Part shown: piece by piece, positions 1-12,030 of the stretch
Position numbering within the stretch: the first letter of the stretch is position 1
How the letters are laid out: every line of letters starts with the position of its first letter
Assembly (NCBI GenBank): GCA_030267565.1
Contig: BRXU01000002.1
Location: 4,401,501 to 4,465,500 of the forward strand
Direction of reading: 5' to 3'
Origin: Pleodorina starrii
Taxonomy: Eukaryota > Chlorophyta > Chlorophyceae > Chlamydomonadales > Volvocaceae
DNA length: 64,000 nt
Notes under the pieces: model-generated
Database searches by the model: none
What the model was told of the DNA's origin: nothing
What the model saw: the letters and a program-made list of their open reading frames with translations, nothing else
Position numbers and translations under genes: made by a program

Positions 1-306
1 GCGGCGGGCAGCCCACAGGCTCTTATCGCGACCTTCCGCACAAGCCGCACAAAAGCCCTTGCAGCTTCAGCCTGTTGTTGGGGTCGCACGTTCCCGCCGG
101 TGCTGTCGACGTGTCCGCCGGGGGGAGGGGCGCCCGGCCTCTGGCCGGGAGGCCCTTGCGTTTGCACGCCGCCGCAGCGCAGCGTCCCGCAGGCCCGCGT
201 CTCTCCCGCTCCGTCTAACCCCTCCCCACCTCTGCCCGCCGTTGCCCCGGTCCGTGCGCTTGCCGTACTCCGTACACCGTCGTACCCACCATGTACGGTA
301 CGGCAG

Positions 307-3300
307 ATCGGGGAGATTCTGGCCGGCGTCCACGGGGCTCAGAACCTGCAGCAGGTCATGAAGGCCCTGTCATCGGGTGCGGAGTGCGTGCTGCAGCTCA
401 GGACGCAAGTCGCCGTAACGGTGACGTTGGCGGTTCTGCCGGGCGCCGTGACGGCTGCCGCCGCCGCCGGCGGCGGCGGCGGCGGCGTCGGCCTTCTGTC
501 GGCCGGCGTGAGCTCCGTCGGGGGCGGCAACGACAGCGTCAGCGCCGGCGGCGGCGGCGGCGGCACGAGTCTGCACGCCATCTTCTTTGAGGAGCGCGGC
601 GCGGCGGCGGGCGGTGACGGCGGCGGCGGCGGCGGCTGCAGCGGCAGCGGCGCCGGGGCGATGTCTCGGTCGTTGCCGAGCGCGGGCGAGGTGATGCAGC
701 AGGCGGCGGCGCAGGGCCTCGGCGGGCGTGGCAGGACGCAGAGGTAAGAGGCGGGGAGGCGCGGAGCGGAGGGGAGGGGAGAGAGGGGGCCCAGCACGGC
801 GGGCGAGCGGAGAGGCGGGGAGAGGGACCGGGCCGGGCAGGGGATTTAAGAGGGGGCCGTGTGAGTCGGCGGCGGCGGCGGAGGAGGAGGAGATGGTTGG
901 AAGAGGGGGAGTCACCGCGCCGGCGGGGTTCCAAAGGGGTCGTCGCTCGCGCACGTCCTCCCACAATCTCCCTCCCGTCTCCCGCCGCCCCGCCCCCCAA
1001 GAAACCCGACGCTGATCTCTGAGCCGTGCTGCATAACCCCCAACTGTGACTGCAGGGCAAACACACCGGTGGAGATGCACGGCGGCGGCGGCGGCGGCGG
1101 CGGCGCGAGTGGGGCGGGGATCCACGGGGTGTTGCCGCCGGGGCTGGGGCGGTCCGGCGGAGGCCCCGGCACGGCGCCGCCGGTGTTGCGGGTCGGGGCC
1201 TCGGGCACGTCTTCGTCGGCCGACGGCTTGCTGGCTGCGCACGGCTCCCTGCTGTGGCAGGCGAGCTCGGTGCAGGTGCGGGCGCGGGAGCGCGGGTGCG
1301 GGAGAGACGGGGGCACGGGTCGGGCCGGGGTAGGCGGGGGGCGAGGGGGAGGGGGTGGGAAAGGCCGGAGAGATGCTAGACGGGAGTACGGTTGACACGC
1401 GCCGGTAGACGCGCGCAAGCCGCATGGCGCGGGCGGCCGCGGGGGCGCGGGGGCCGCTCCCCTAGGGTAGGTTGGTGGGTCGGTCGGTCGGTGGGTCGAG
1501 GACGGATCCCCTCCCGACAACACATCCCCGACCGCCCACCCACCTACGTTTGTTGCGTGGTGCCCGCCACCGCCACCGCCACCACCACCACCACCTACCC
1601 TTTAATGGAGCATATCACTCCCCCTGACCCCCACCCACCTCGTCGGTGCTCCCCCTCCTCGCAGGCACGTGCGCTGGGTCTGCGCCACACGCTGCTGGCG
1701 AACCTCCCCGGATCCGGAACCATCGTACACGATTGCGCGTCGTACATCCAGCAGGTCGGCTCCCCCAAGCGCGACCTCTACCTCCTCAGCGCCTGCAACG
1801 GTGCGCCGCCGTACTCCCTCGCGATTGCGCCCGCGCCGCTGCAGCTGCTGCCGCGGACCGGCGGCGGCGGCGACGCCGCCGCCGCCGGCGGCGGCGGCGG
1901 CGGCGCGCAGCTGGTGCTGTACGTGGCGGTTGCGATGCGGCTGCCCCTGGAGCTGTTGGGCGAGATCTTGGCGCAGGCACAGCAACTTGCCGTACGCGTG
2001 CTGGCGCCGCTGCTGGGGCAGAAGCTGGCGCAGGGGGGTCTGGCGAATGAGTGGGCGCTCCTGCTGGGGAAGTGCGCGGCACGCCGTGGAGGAGGGGGAA
2101 CTGGCGGCGGCGGCGGCGGCGGTGGCGGCGACGTCACCGTCGCTGCTGGCGCGACGGCGACGGAACCGCCGTCGCCCGTGCGGGCGAGCAACTCGGCGAT
2201 TGGGCTGGTCACTGGCGGCGGCCACGGCGGGGGGACGACGGCGGCGGCGGCGGCGGCGGCAGCAGCATCTGCAACCGCGTCGGCGGCAGGCGGGGCCGCC
2301 AGCACTGCCGGCGACGCAGCCGCAGCGGAGGCCGGCAGCAGCCCGACCGCCGCCGCCACAGCCCCGGCGCACGACGGCGCGTGCGCCGCTGCGGCTGGGT
2401 CGGCGGCGCCGCCGCCAAGCTCTTCCGCGCTTTCGTGCACGGGGGGTGTGCCGCCGCCGGCGGCGGCGGCGCCGCCGCCGCCGGCGGCGGGCGGTGCCTC
2501 TGCCACTGGGGGCACGGGGGCCGCAAGTCACGGCCTGTCGGCTGTGGACACGTCGCGGGATTCGCAGGCGACGGTTCTGAGCACCGCCATCGCGGGCGCG
2601 TTTGCGGGTGACACGCGGACGCACATGGGCATGCTGGTGTCTTCGTTCAAGGACACGATTAATGCGCTGCAGGCGTTTCGGTGAGGAAGCGACGAGTGGG
2701 CGGGCAGGCAGAGGCGGAGGAGGGAAGGGGGGGAGGAGGGAAGGGCGAGGGCGCGGGGGGATGGGGGAGGAGAGGAGGAGGGGAGGAGGGGGTCACGGGC
2801 GACGGGAACTGGGTGTGGGGGAGAGTGAGCGCCCCGTGGGTCGGTCTGTGGGTCTTGCGTGTAGGGTTGGCAAAAATACTATTTTCCCGAGGACGTATAG
2901 TAGTATGTAGTACTACACAGCACTATATATAGTAAATAGTACTAGATTACTATTTACAATCTGGGGAACATTCTCTTGGGTAGGGGTCCCGTACACCCAC
3001 CCGTTTGGGCTCAAAATAACACCATTGGAATCCTCTTTATTAATACTTCCTAAATATAATTTTACTTTCTGAAAGGTAGCCCTCTGGGGCACCTTACAGC
3101 CCCTTCAGAGTCGGACGCCCATGGGAGTCTCTTGGGTAGGGGACCCGTACACCCACCCGTTTGGGCTGAAAATAACACCATTGGAATCCTCTTTATTAAT
3201 ACTTCCTAAATACAATTTTACTTTCTGAAAGGTAGCCCTCTGGGGTACCTTAAAGCCCGTTTAGAGTCGGACGCCCGGGGAGTCCCCCGTCCAGTCCGCG

Positions 3301-6300
3301 TGGAAGTGCCAGACACACCTCAGACTGATCCCAGATAGTCACGGGCAGTTCATGCCAAACACGAAGCACCTCTGGTAGATCGCTAAACAACCAAAATCTG
3401 CAATAACCCGAACGTCCCCGCCAGAACTCCACCAAAACCTCACCAAATCTACGGCAAACCCCACCCAATCCTCGGCAAACCCCACCCAATCAACGGCAAA
3501 CCCCACCCAATCCACGGCAAACCCCACCCAATCCACGGCAATCCACGTCTTCCCTCGGAGGCATTTCAACTACTAAAAGGGTGCACAATCGATGTGCTGC
3601 CTGTCGTTACACACTTCGAATTCTAAGTGTAAGACGGCGGCGGCCGACCTGCCGGTTGCCACATATAGTAAAACGTACTATGTCGGGGTCCCGATAGTAC
3701 TACATAGTACTATATTATAGTATACTATAATACTCTGTACCGCTGTCGTAAATAGTGCCATTTTTCGGCCTTTCATCTAGTAAATAGTACTATAATAGTA
3801 CTATACTATACTAATACTCTTTTCTAGTATAGTATCCCGGCCAACCCTACTTGCGTGGCGGCCTAGTGGGTAGATGGGGCGCAAAGGGTTGTATTGGTAC
3901 GGCACGCCCAACAGGGTTGAAGGGACCCGGCCCGGCGGGCTCCGCGGGGGCCCAGCGTCCCGGGGAGTGGTTCTTGGCTGGTGACGAACCGCGATTAGTG
4001 GTGGTGGTGGTGGTGGTGGTGGGAGGGGCACCCTGCAGCCTTGTTCTGTCGCTGACCCCCAGCGCGCGAAGGGAGGAGGGAAGGCGGGTTGTCGGCGAGG
4101 TAAGGTTGGCACTCGCGCTGGCGCGTGCAGCATGCTCCGTGCTGAGCTAACCCACCGCTCGACCGACCCGCCGGGTCGCTCTCCCGCCCCGCCCTGTCCC
4201 GCCCTGCCCCGCCCTGCCCCGCCCTGCCATGCAGCGCCGACGAGGCCGAGGAGCTGTCGGTGCTGAAGCTGGGCAAGGTGCTGGGGCGCGGCGGCAGCGG
4301 ACTGGTGTTCCAGGGCTACCTACACATGGGGCTGGAGGTGGCGGTGAAGCTGTTTGAGAACCCGGACGACACGGACACGGATACGGTGACGTCGGAGAAC
4401 GGCGCGCGGACGCTCAACTTCGACGGCTCCAGCGTCGGCCCCTCCGCGGACGCCGCCGCCGCCGCTGCCGAGTGCGCCGGGTCGCAGTCGCCGGCCGCGG
4501 CGGTCAAGGACGCCGCCGGCGGCGGCGGCGGCGCCGCCGCCGCTGGCGGCGGCGCGGTGCGGCAGACGTCCTTGCGGACGTCCGCCGCCGCCCAGATGAC
4601 GAAGCGGCAGCGCGATCTGCTTCGCAATGCGCTGGAGTTGGGCGTTACGTCGTCGCTGTCGCACCCGAATATCGTGCAGGGCTACTGCCATTGGGTGAAT
4701 GTGGTGTTGATGCAGGATGCATCGCTCAACAGGTGCTGGCTGATGGGGCAGGCGGAGTATACGGCGCTGGCGCCGCCCGGCACGCCGCCGCCGCCGCTGT
4801 GCTCGGCGCTGGTCATGGAGTACTGCGACATGGTGGGTGGGGTGTAGGGTTTTAGGGTTGGTTTTAGGGGCTTGGGGGTGTAGGGGCTTAGGAGTTTGGG
4901 GGTGTTAGGGTTTGAAGGGGGGGATGCAAGAGCGCAGAGGGGGTTCTTGGGGATCGTGGCAGTGCGTGGATGGAAGGGGTCGTGCGAGGGCGTGAGGATG
5001 GGGCCCGCAAGCGTCACCGTCCTCCTAACCGTTCCTGCTCTCTTTCCCTCTCTGGCCGCTCTGACGTACCGGTTTCCTCCTCCCTCCGCTCCCCTCCCCT
5101 CCCCTTCAATCTTCAAACTCCCCTCCCCTCCCCTCCCTGCACTGCCTCCTCCCCCCCTCCCACGCCAGGGCTCTCTGATCCACGCGCTCAAACGGGGCAC
5201 CTTCGCCGCGCCCGACGGGAAACCCAACATGGAGGTACGACAGCGTACGACAGCGCGTACGACATACACACACCCTCATGCCCTGCACATTCCCCGCTGC
5301 ACGCCCGCATTCGCCAAGGGCCAAGTAACCAACCCACCCGACACGGAGGTTCTTGAATTTTGCTTCTTTAGCGTCTGTGTTGTGTTTTTTATCGCTGCCG
5401 TGGCCGGGGCACCCAAACCCACTGTAACCCAACCCATCCTCAACCTCAAACCTCGCCTGGGCTTCCTGGTTATCGGGTAGGTATCTTGGTGCCTGGATGG
5501 GTTGAGTTGCTGCAACCCATTGGCGCACTCTTACAACCTCCACCTCGCCGGGCCTTATCTCGACCCCAAGCCTCTCCCGAACCCCACTGCTGCACCGCTG
5601 TTTTGGACTGTGATTCTGCTCAAACCTCTCCCACCTCCCCTTCACTCCTCTGCAACCCCGCAACCCCGCAACTCCCCCACCCTTCCCCCTCCCACACACA
5701 CACCCACACCCACACGCCCCCAGTACGTCTACATGTGCCTGTTGGAGATTGCTCTGGCGCTGCGGCACCTGCACACCGCCAAGCTGGCTCACTGCGACTT
5801 GAAGCCGGGCAATGTGCTGCTGAGGTCGAGCCCCCGCGACCCGCGCGGCTTCGTGTGCAAGCTGGGCGATTTTGGGTACGTTCTAAGCCTTGCCTGCCTG
5901 CCTGGCTTGCCTGCCTGCCTGGCTGACTGACTGACTGGACGAATGCCTGCCTGCCTGCCTGCTTGGCTGGTTGGCTGGCTGGTTGGCTGCCTGGCTGCCT
6001 GGTTGGATGCCTGGCTGCCTGGCTGCCGTTGTCTTCGCGGGCTCCAGAGGCTGCTGATGTACCTGCTTGCGCGATGACAGCCAGCCGCCGTGTTTTCCTT
6101 CATGTCATATCCTTCCTGCTCCCCAGAGCTGGCGCTGGTGTGTGTGCCTATTGTCATCCTTACTTGACCCTTCCCTTGCCCTCCCCCCCCCCACTCCCGC
6201 TCCCCACCCCACCCGCTCCCTGATCGTCCCCCCGGCTGGCAGCTACGCGGCGATCTTGAAGGACGGGCTGCTGCCGGGGCGACCTGCCGTACTGCCCGAG

Positions 6301-7393
6301 GAGGCCTGCGGTACACTGCAGTACATGGCTCCGGAGCTGTTTGTGGCGGGCCGGCCCGTGGACGCCAGCATCGACGTCTACGCCTTTGGTGCGTCCACCC
6401 GTCCGTACGTTTGTCCGTACGTTGGTCCGTCCGTTGGTCCGTTGGTCCGCCATTCCCGGCTTGCGTTTCTTCTTCCGCTCGCACGCACGTGTGCCCGCCC
6501 GCGTCTGGAGTCTGGAGCGCCCTGACTTGCTGCTGTGTGCGTTTCGCCCGCGTGCCCGCCCGCCCGCCCGCCCGCCTGTCTGCCTGCCCGCTTGCCTACT
6601 TGTCCCTTGGCTGGCCCGCTCCGCCGCGCTGTCAGTCGCTACTCGCACCCCCGCCCCCCGCCGTCGCCACAGCATCAATGACGCATCACCCCGTACCCCC
6701 CTCCCGCTCCCGCCCCCGTCTCCGCCTCTGCCCCCCCCCCCCCTTGCCTTGCCTTGTCACTGGACGTCGGTTCTGCAGGCATGCTGATGTGGGAGCTGAT
6801 TACGGGCCGTACGCCGTACAGCGAGAGCGAGTACCCCAGCCGCTCCCTCATGAAGGCGGTGTATCACGGCAAGCGACCCGCCTTTCCGGAGAACACGCCA
6901 CAGTCGTACAAGTGAGGCCGTACCGCAGTACCGCAGCACGGCAGTCTGTATGGATCGCAGCAGTAAACCGCAGCACCGTTAGAGAACGGTAGACCCGCTG
7001 TGTGGAAGCGCCGTAGAGTAGCGCCGCACTGTAGTACTGTAGTACAACAATACTGTAGTACTATACAGTACTGTGGTACTGTTTGCAGAGTACCATTGTA
7101 TATGAGCGGTATCGGAGCACGCTCCCTACCTCAAACTCCCGTCCTCCCTCCCAACGTCCTCCCACCCTCCCACCCACCCACCCATCCACCCACTCTCCCT
7201 GTCCTCCTGCTGCCTCCTGCGGCATTTGGCGCGTAGGAATCTGGCCATGTGCTGTTGGAACGGCGAATCCAATCTGCGGCCCGGGGCCTCGGTTCTCGTC
7301 CGGCTGCTGCGGCAGCAGCTCGAGAGCATCAAGCAGCACACAAGCACCGCGTCGTCCACCTCCACCGCCGGAGGGGGAGGCGGCGGCTCCTAG
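307..7393 (+). CDS. TKL-like Ser/Thr protein kinase, 3' part (5' end outside window)
   Basis: Exons joined by eye: 307-743, 1056-1275, 1665-2680, 4235-4832, 5169-5234, 5724-5875, 6243-6388, 6779-6911, 7237-7393. They total 2,925 nt and stay in frame to a TAG. The first ~557 residues hold Gly/Ala runs around more ordinary stretches such as ARALGLRHTLLANLPGSG and SPKRDLYLLSACNG, perhaps a diverged GAF-like sensory region (inference). The kinase domain follows: Gly loop GRGGSGLV (~571-578), VAVK lysine (~591), HCDLKPGNVLL (~802), DFG (~828), MAPELF, and a C-lobe end with CW and RP as in TKL kinases. Cys replaces the usual Arg before the catalytic Asp (non-RD type). About 80 low-complexity residues interrupt the N-lobe between the lysine strand and helix C. 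The first exon boundary is least certain, because the frame stays open upstream to about position 100. The substrate is unknown. Confidence 0.8.
2973..3283. repeat. 156-bp direct duplication inside the hAT-like element
   Basis: Two near-identical copies begin CTCTTGGGTAGGGG at 2973 and 3129. Each runs through AATAACACCATTGGAATCC and ends near GAGTCGGACGCCC. Confidence 0.8.
3451..3550. repeat. 21-bp minisatellite inside the hAT-like element
   Basis: ACGGCAAACCCCACCCAATC with small changes recurs at 3451, 3472, 3493, 3514 and 3535, a strict 21-bp period. Because the period divides by three it creates an apparent seven-residue repeat ORF on the minus strand. I regard that ORF as spurious. Confidence 0.8.
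4846..4915. repeat. Degenerate telomere-like TTTTAGGG tract in kinase intron
   Basis: The intron after the N-lobe exon starts with a G-rich run containing TTTTAGGG at 4850-4857 and 4862-4869, followed by looser GTAGGG, TTAGG and GTTAGGG units. TTTTAGGG is the known Chlamydomonas telomere unit. It may be an interstitial relic or simply a G-rich intron start. Confidence 0.35.
5885..6035. repeat. (TGCC/GGCT)n tetranucleotide tract in kinase intron
   Basis: Almost the whole first half of the intron following the DFG exon consists of TGCC, TGGC and GGTT tetranucleotide units. It is simple-sequence DNA with no coding signal. Confidence 0.75.
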
Positions 7394-10300
7394 AGGGCCT
7401 AGGGCCCTAGGGCTTAGGGCCCTAGGGCCTAGGCCAAGGCCCTAGGGCCCAAGGCCTAGGGCTCCTGGGCCCTAGGGCCCAGGGCCCAGCAGCCGAGTCC
7501 TAAGCCGGAAGTCTCAAGAGGCTGCTGCCGTCGTCGCCTCGGCGGGGTGGGGCTGCGGGTCGCTTTCAGAGATCGGTTTCGCTGCGCGGCTGCGCGGCTG
7601 CGCGGCTGCGCGGCTGCGCAGCAAGGAAGGAAGAGGGGGGGCGGCGACAGGAGGGAGGGAGGAAGAGCGGGAGGACCGCGAGAGGGGGAGGGGGGCGCGA
7701 GTGTGCCGTCGTCGTCCCTCGCTTTCGCCCTCGGCTGCTTCCGCTCGCAGGAAGTCGGGAGAGGGGCGAGTGTGTGTCTGGCGCGGCGCGAGCTGACGCA
7801 CAGCTTTGGCAGGAGGTAGTAGCTGCGGAAGGAGGAGCACGGCTGCAAGAGCTGGGGTAGGGCGGGTGAGGGCGGTTGAGCGGGACGGGCGGCCGCAGCA
7901 GCAGTGGCGCAGCAGCAGTGGAAGAGCAGCAGCAGCAGCAGCAGCAGGAGGAGGTGGTGGGGGAGGATGTTGTTGGAGAGCCGGACGGAGGTTGTTGGCA
8001 TGCGGCTGGGCGGAGGCGCGGGCGATCAGGGAGGGTGGTCGGCGACAGGTTCAAAGGTTGTGGGGAGGGATGACTCGGACGTGGAAGGGAGTCGGGTGTG
8101 TGGGCGCCTTAAGACAGCGCTCACCGCCGCCGGCGCCTGAGGGGTCTGCTCTCGCGCCCGCCCGCTTGCGGCACCTGCTGCTGGTATTGACACGGAATCG
8201 CAGTACTTGGCGATTTGCGTATAGTTGTGTTTAGGGCTTGTTTAGGGCTTGCGCGTGAGAAGAGTCGTGCTTGCGAAGGCGTGTGTGCCCCAGGGAAAGA
8301 GCTTGTGTGTGTGTCTGTCTGCCTGTGCGTGTGTGTATGAGAGAGGGACGACATGGGTTTGTGGGGCAGGGGTGTGTGTGCGTGTGTTTGCGTGTGTCGT
8401 CGTGTACGTGTACGCGTGTGCATCTCTGACGGCCTGCTGGGCATGTTTCCTCGGGTTGTTGGCGGTTGGGCAGTTGGCGAAGTGTGTTCCGCGTTCCGCG
8501 CCCGCGCGGTGCGCCACACAGACTTGTTTGCTGGCGCCACCCGGAATCAGCAAAACCCTCCCCCGCCTCCCCGCGCCCCCGCGCCCCGCGCCGCCCAGCC
8601 CCGCCTCCAAGGTACCAGTCCGCGGCCTGTTCTTTCCGTCAGTCGATCGACCACCCCCTCCCTGGACCCTCCCCTGCGATCTGTGTGTGTGCGGGGCACC
8701 TAGCTGGGTGTGATTGTGCTGCTAACGGACGGATCAGCTGCCTGACGTACCGATGTACGAATGTATGGACGAGCATACCAACGAACGGGACGGCGAGAGG
8801 CGGATCGCGACGCAAAAGCGCGGGCGGGTGAGAAAAGCCGTCGCTTGCTTGCTGGGCGGATGAAGAGTGAAAGTGGGGGACGGTAGATGTCGGAACGGGG
8901 CAGACACGGGTACGACGGTTGATGTACGACGGTCGGGGTGACGCGCCGCTGGCGGCTCTGGCGGCGCCGCCGCCACCAGCCCCCTCGGCGGCTGCTGGCT
9001 CCAGCCCCCTGGGCGGCACACACGGGTGGGGGGGGGGAAACCGGGTTTAGGGCTGCGGTCGGGTGGGCTTGTCGACGGTTGGGAACGCGGCTTGGCTGCT
9101 CTGGTGTGCGGGACGGGGGCTCTGCGGCACCCTCTCTTCGCCGCAAGGGAATCGGTCGTGCGAGAGGCCCATGTCGGGGCCTGGACTGGGGTCGGAACGG
9201 CTCCTGGAGCAGCGCTGGGCGCGGGGCGCGGCAGCGGCAGCGGCGGCAGCGGAAGCGGCGGTAGCGGGGACGACCTTACCGCTTGGAAGCGCGCCGGTTT
9301 GGTTTCGGAGTCGCCTGGGCTTTGGATTCGGGCTGGTGCGTCGCCTTGGCGGCTGGCCCGCCGACGCCGCTTCTAGTCTCAACCGGCGCTCGGTTGTCGT
9401 CGTCGGCATTTAGCCCCTCCCCCAACAATAAAATGCCGCGTAGGTTTTTGCTGCCGCTGTCTTTCCTGGAGGACATGTAGCACCGCTCCTTGTTGCAGAA
9501 GCCCCCCCTAGTCTATCTCTCAGTGCTGTTGTGCTGGGGAGGGGGCCCCGCCCCGCCGCCGCAGGCTTGGCGGCGGACGGATACGGCGGCGAATGGGGTT
9601 GTGGGCTGATGCGAAGGAGACGAGACGTGGCGCACGCGCGCTCGCGCCTCCTTGAACGCCGTCTCGGTGGCGCCGTGAGGACAACGGATGACAACAGATG
9701 CACACGAGGACTGGAAGGACACGAGGGAGGGAGGGAGGGGGGGGAAATGGGAGGGCGGCGGGGGAGGGTCTTTGGGTTTGGCGCGTTGTGGAAAGGGGGA
9801 AAGGCGGTGGCGCTCTGCTGGCTGAGCGTGTCAGGGAAGGGAGGCGGAGGCGCTCGCAGCGCGGGGTGTGTTTTGGCAGCAGCTCCAGGCAGGGAGGCGA
9901 TGTGGGTGGGGTGCCTTCGCGTGTGTGTGTGTGTGTGGGAGGCAGGCGCTCCGGCGCGATGCCCCATCTGTCTGTTGGATGCCGGGCGGGTCGGATATGA
10001 TATCGATGACGATGACGAGTCATTTACGGTGGTGGGTGCGCGCAAACTAAACAAGCAAAACCAAGCAAGCAACCAACCAATCAAGCAAGCAGGCGAGCCA
10101 CGGATCGCGACGTGCCGCGTCGCGTCGCTTCGCGTTCGCCTTGGCGTTGGCGTTCGGGAGTGTTTTGCCGCGCGGTCAGGTCAGGAAAGGCACCGCCGCC
10201 GCCGGGACGGCAAAGTGAGGGCGGCGCAGTGCACATCGGCTGCGCCGGCGGCGGTGCTCCGTTGCGGTGCGAAGCGCCGCGAGGCCGATCGCGTGCCGTG

Positions 10301-11834
10301 GCTCCCTTCTTATACATGGATGGATAGATGGATGGATGCGTGATGCATTCATAGCCTGCAAGCGCGGCTAAGGGTCTACGGCACCCGCGGGTTCGTTCCG
10401 AGGATTCCTCCTGATTGCCCCTCCGCCTCCGCCTCCGCCTCCGCTGGTCAGATGCAGCCGACTCTGACGCGGGCTAACATGTGCGTGCCTGTCGCTGTCG
10501 GGGAGCCGGTATAAAGGGGGGGGCGGGGCGGCGGCGGCTTTAGTTGTACGACATGCGCGATTCGGGGACCGATGAAGTGTGCGTGCATGACAAAGAAGGC
10601 GGTGCAGGAGTTTGAGTTGAGTCACGTTTGCACGCGTGTGTGTTTGCGTGTGTTTGTGTGTGTTTGCGTGTGTTTGTGTGTGTGTATGTGGCTTAGCACG
10701 ACCCATGCCAAGCGCACACGCAACATGTCAGGGCGCACACACGCACACGACGTGCTGTGTTGCATACTCGCCCCTCCGCGTCCGCGCGAGCTCATGGGGT
10801 GCGGGTCGGGGCGGGGGCGGTGAGTTCCTAGGTGCTTTGGGATGTAGCGGTGAGCGCCCCCGAATATGGGGTAACACCGAATGTGGCGGGGCGGCGCGTT
10901 TCTGGGCGGTAGGGGGTCGGCGGGAGACGGATCGGGCATCAAGGGTGTGGGAGGGGGGGGGCGGGTGCATACACCTTCGGTTCTCTGCCGCCTTGGTTTC
11001 GTGTGCGTTTGTTTGTGTATGTGTATGTACGGAAGCTTCTCCGTCCCTGCCCACGGGGCTGCGGGGGTGGTGAGGTAGGGTTTTGGCGGGCCGGGGCCGA
11101 TGCACTCGGGCGGGCGCGTCTGTTTGTGTATTTTCCTCGGCGCTCGCGGTTGAGCCGCGCAGGAAGGGGCGATACTGGTCGTAAGCCCACCATCTTTGCG
11201 GTCTGGAACCATCTCGCGCAGCTGCGTACGGCAGTTGGGACCGTTATTGTACGGAACCGTTACGTTGCTGCTGGTTGCCGCGGTGGTTGAGGCGGCGTGG
11301 GCGGCGTGGATGTATCTGATGGCGGGGCGTGTCGTTCGTTGTGTGCGCGTTGCGCTGACTTGTCATCACGAGTACGTTTCTCTTCTTGCTTGTTTTGCCG
11401 CCGTACCATATAATAACAGGTTCGGTTTAATCCTATTGCCCGCGCGCTCGCTGCTCTGCGGATTTCGGTGGTTCATTTTGCGAGCTGGTTGGTGCTCAAG
11501 GGTGTGTGTGCACATTAGATGAAAGAGAGGTGTACGACGACAGGGTTGAATCGATGACGATCGTGTATCTGCGGGGTTGAGCTGTTAAGTATGGCAGTAT
11601 GCGGTAAACGATGGATGTCATGCTTGAATGTTCATACATGCATGATTGCGATTACAATTAGCACCCGGCCATCGAATGCGGGGCTGGGGTGAGGCGGGGC
11701 GGGGCGGCGCTGCGGGGGCGGGGCGGTGGGCGCTGGGCGGGCGGTAGCCGACGTCGTCCAAAATGTGGAGACCTCTGCGCGTAATGCGCCCTAGCTATGT
11801 TTTCATGACATACAATGCCTGTGGGTTCACTTTC
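7394..11834. other. GC-rich stretch without a supportable gene
   Basis: This follows the kinase stop codon. It holds a CCTAGGGCCCTAGG-type palindromic run (7395-7495), a GCGCGGCTGC tract (about 7580-7620), a CAG tract (7892-7946), GT-rich tracts near 8300-8420 and 10630-10690, and many overlapping long frames on both strands that lack recognisable domains. No TGTAA was seen by eye until about 12622. The end of the kinase 3' UTR is therefore undefined; part of this could be an unusually long UTR or an unrecognised non-coding transcript. Confidence 0.5.
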
Positions 11835-12030
11835 GGTGCTGCTGCTATTGCTGCTGCTGCTATTGCTGCTGCTGCTGCTGCTATTGGTGCTGCTGCTATT
11901 ACTGCTGCTGCTATTGCTGCTGCTGCTATTGCTAGTGCTGCTGCTAGATAGTGCTACTGCTGCTAGTGCTGTTACTGCAGCTGCGTGCTGCGTGCTGCTG
12001 CTAGTGCTACTGCTGCTGCTGCTGCTGCTG
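11835..12030. repeat. (GCT/ATT)n trinucleotide microsatellite
   Basis: About 195 bp of GCT units broken by ATT, AGT and ACT variants. Frames through it give poly-Leu, poly-Ala/Ile or poly-Cys, none with flanking coding sequence. Confidence 0.9.

Larger units (their letters stand above)
2862..3849. mobile_element. Non-autonomous hAT-like element in kinase intron
   Basis: The element starts TAGGGTTGGC and ends with the exact inverse GCCAACCCTA. It is flanked by identical 8-bp direct repeats CTTGCGTG at 2854-2861 and 3850-3857. An 8-bp target-site duplication with TAGGG-type ends is the usual signature of the hAT superfamily. Both sub-terminal regions are AT-rich and full of TAGTACTAT-type short palindromes. 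No transposase reading frame is visible in its 988 bp, so it would need a transposase supplied elsewhere. It sits wholly inside the 2681-4234 intron, so the kinase reading frame is untouched. Confidence 0.75.

Noticed and set aside
1602..2624. 340-codon minus-strand frame opposite the kinase N-terminal exon
   Set aside because: It is an Arg/Ala-rich shadow of GC-rich low-complexity sequence; the plus strand has matching splice phases.
3339..3569. Seven-residue repeat protein on the minus strand (VDWVGFA units)
   Set aside because: It arises from a 21-bp minisatellite inside a mobile element.
9531..10343. 270-codon plus-strand frame
   Set aside because: Composition follows local simple sequence (GT and GGA tracts, GATGAC), with no domain, no clear splice context and overlapping frames of similar length on the other strand.
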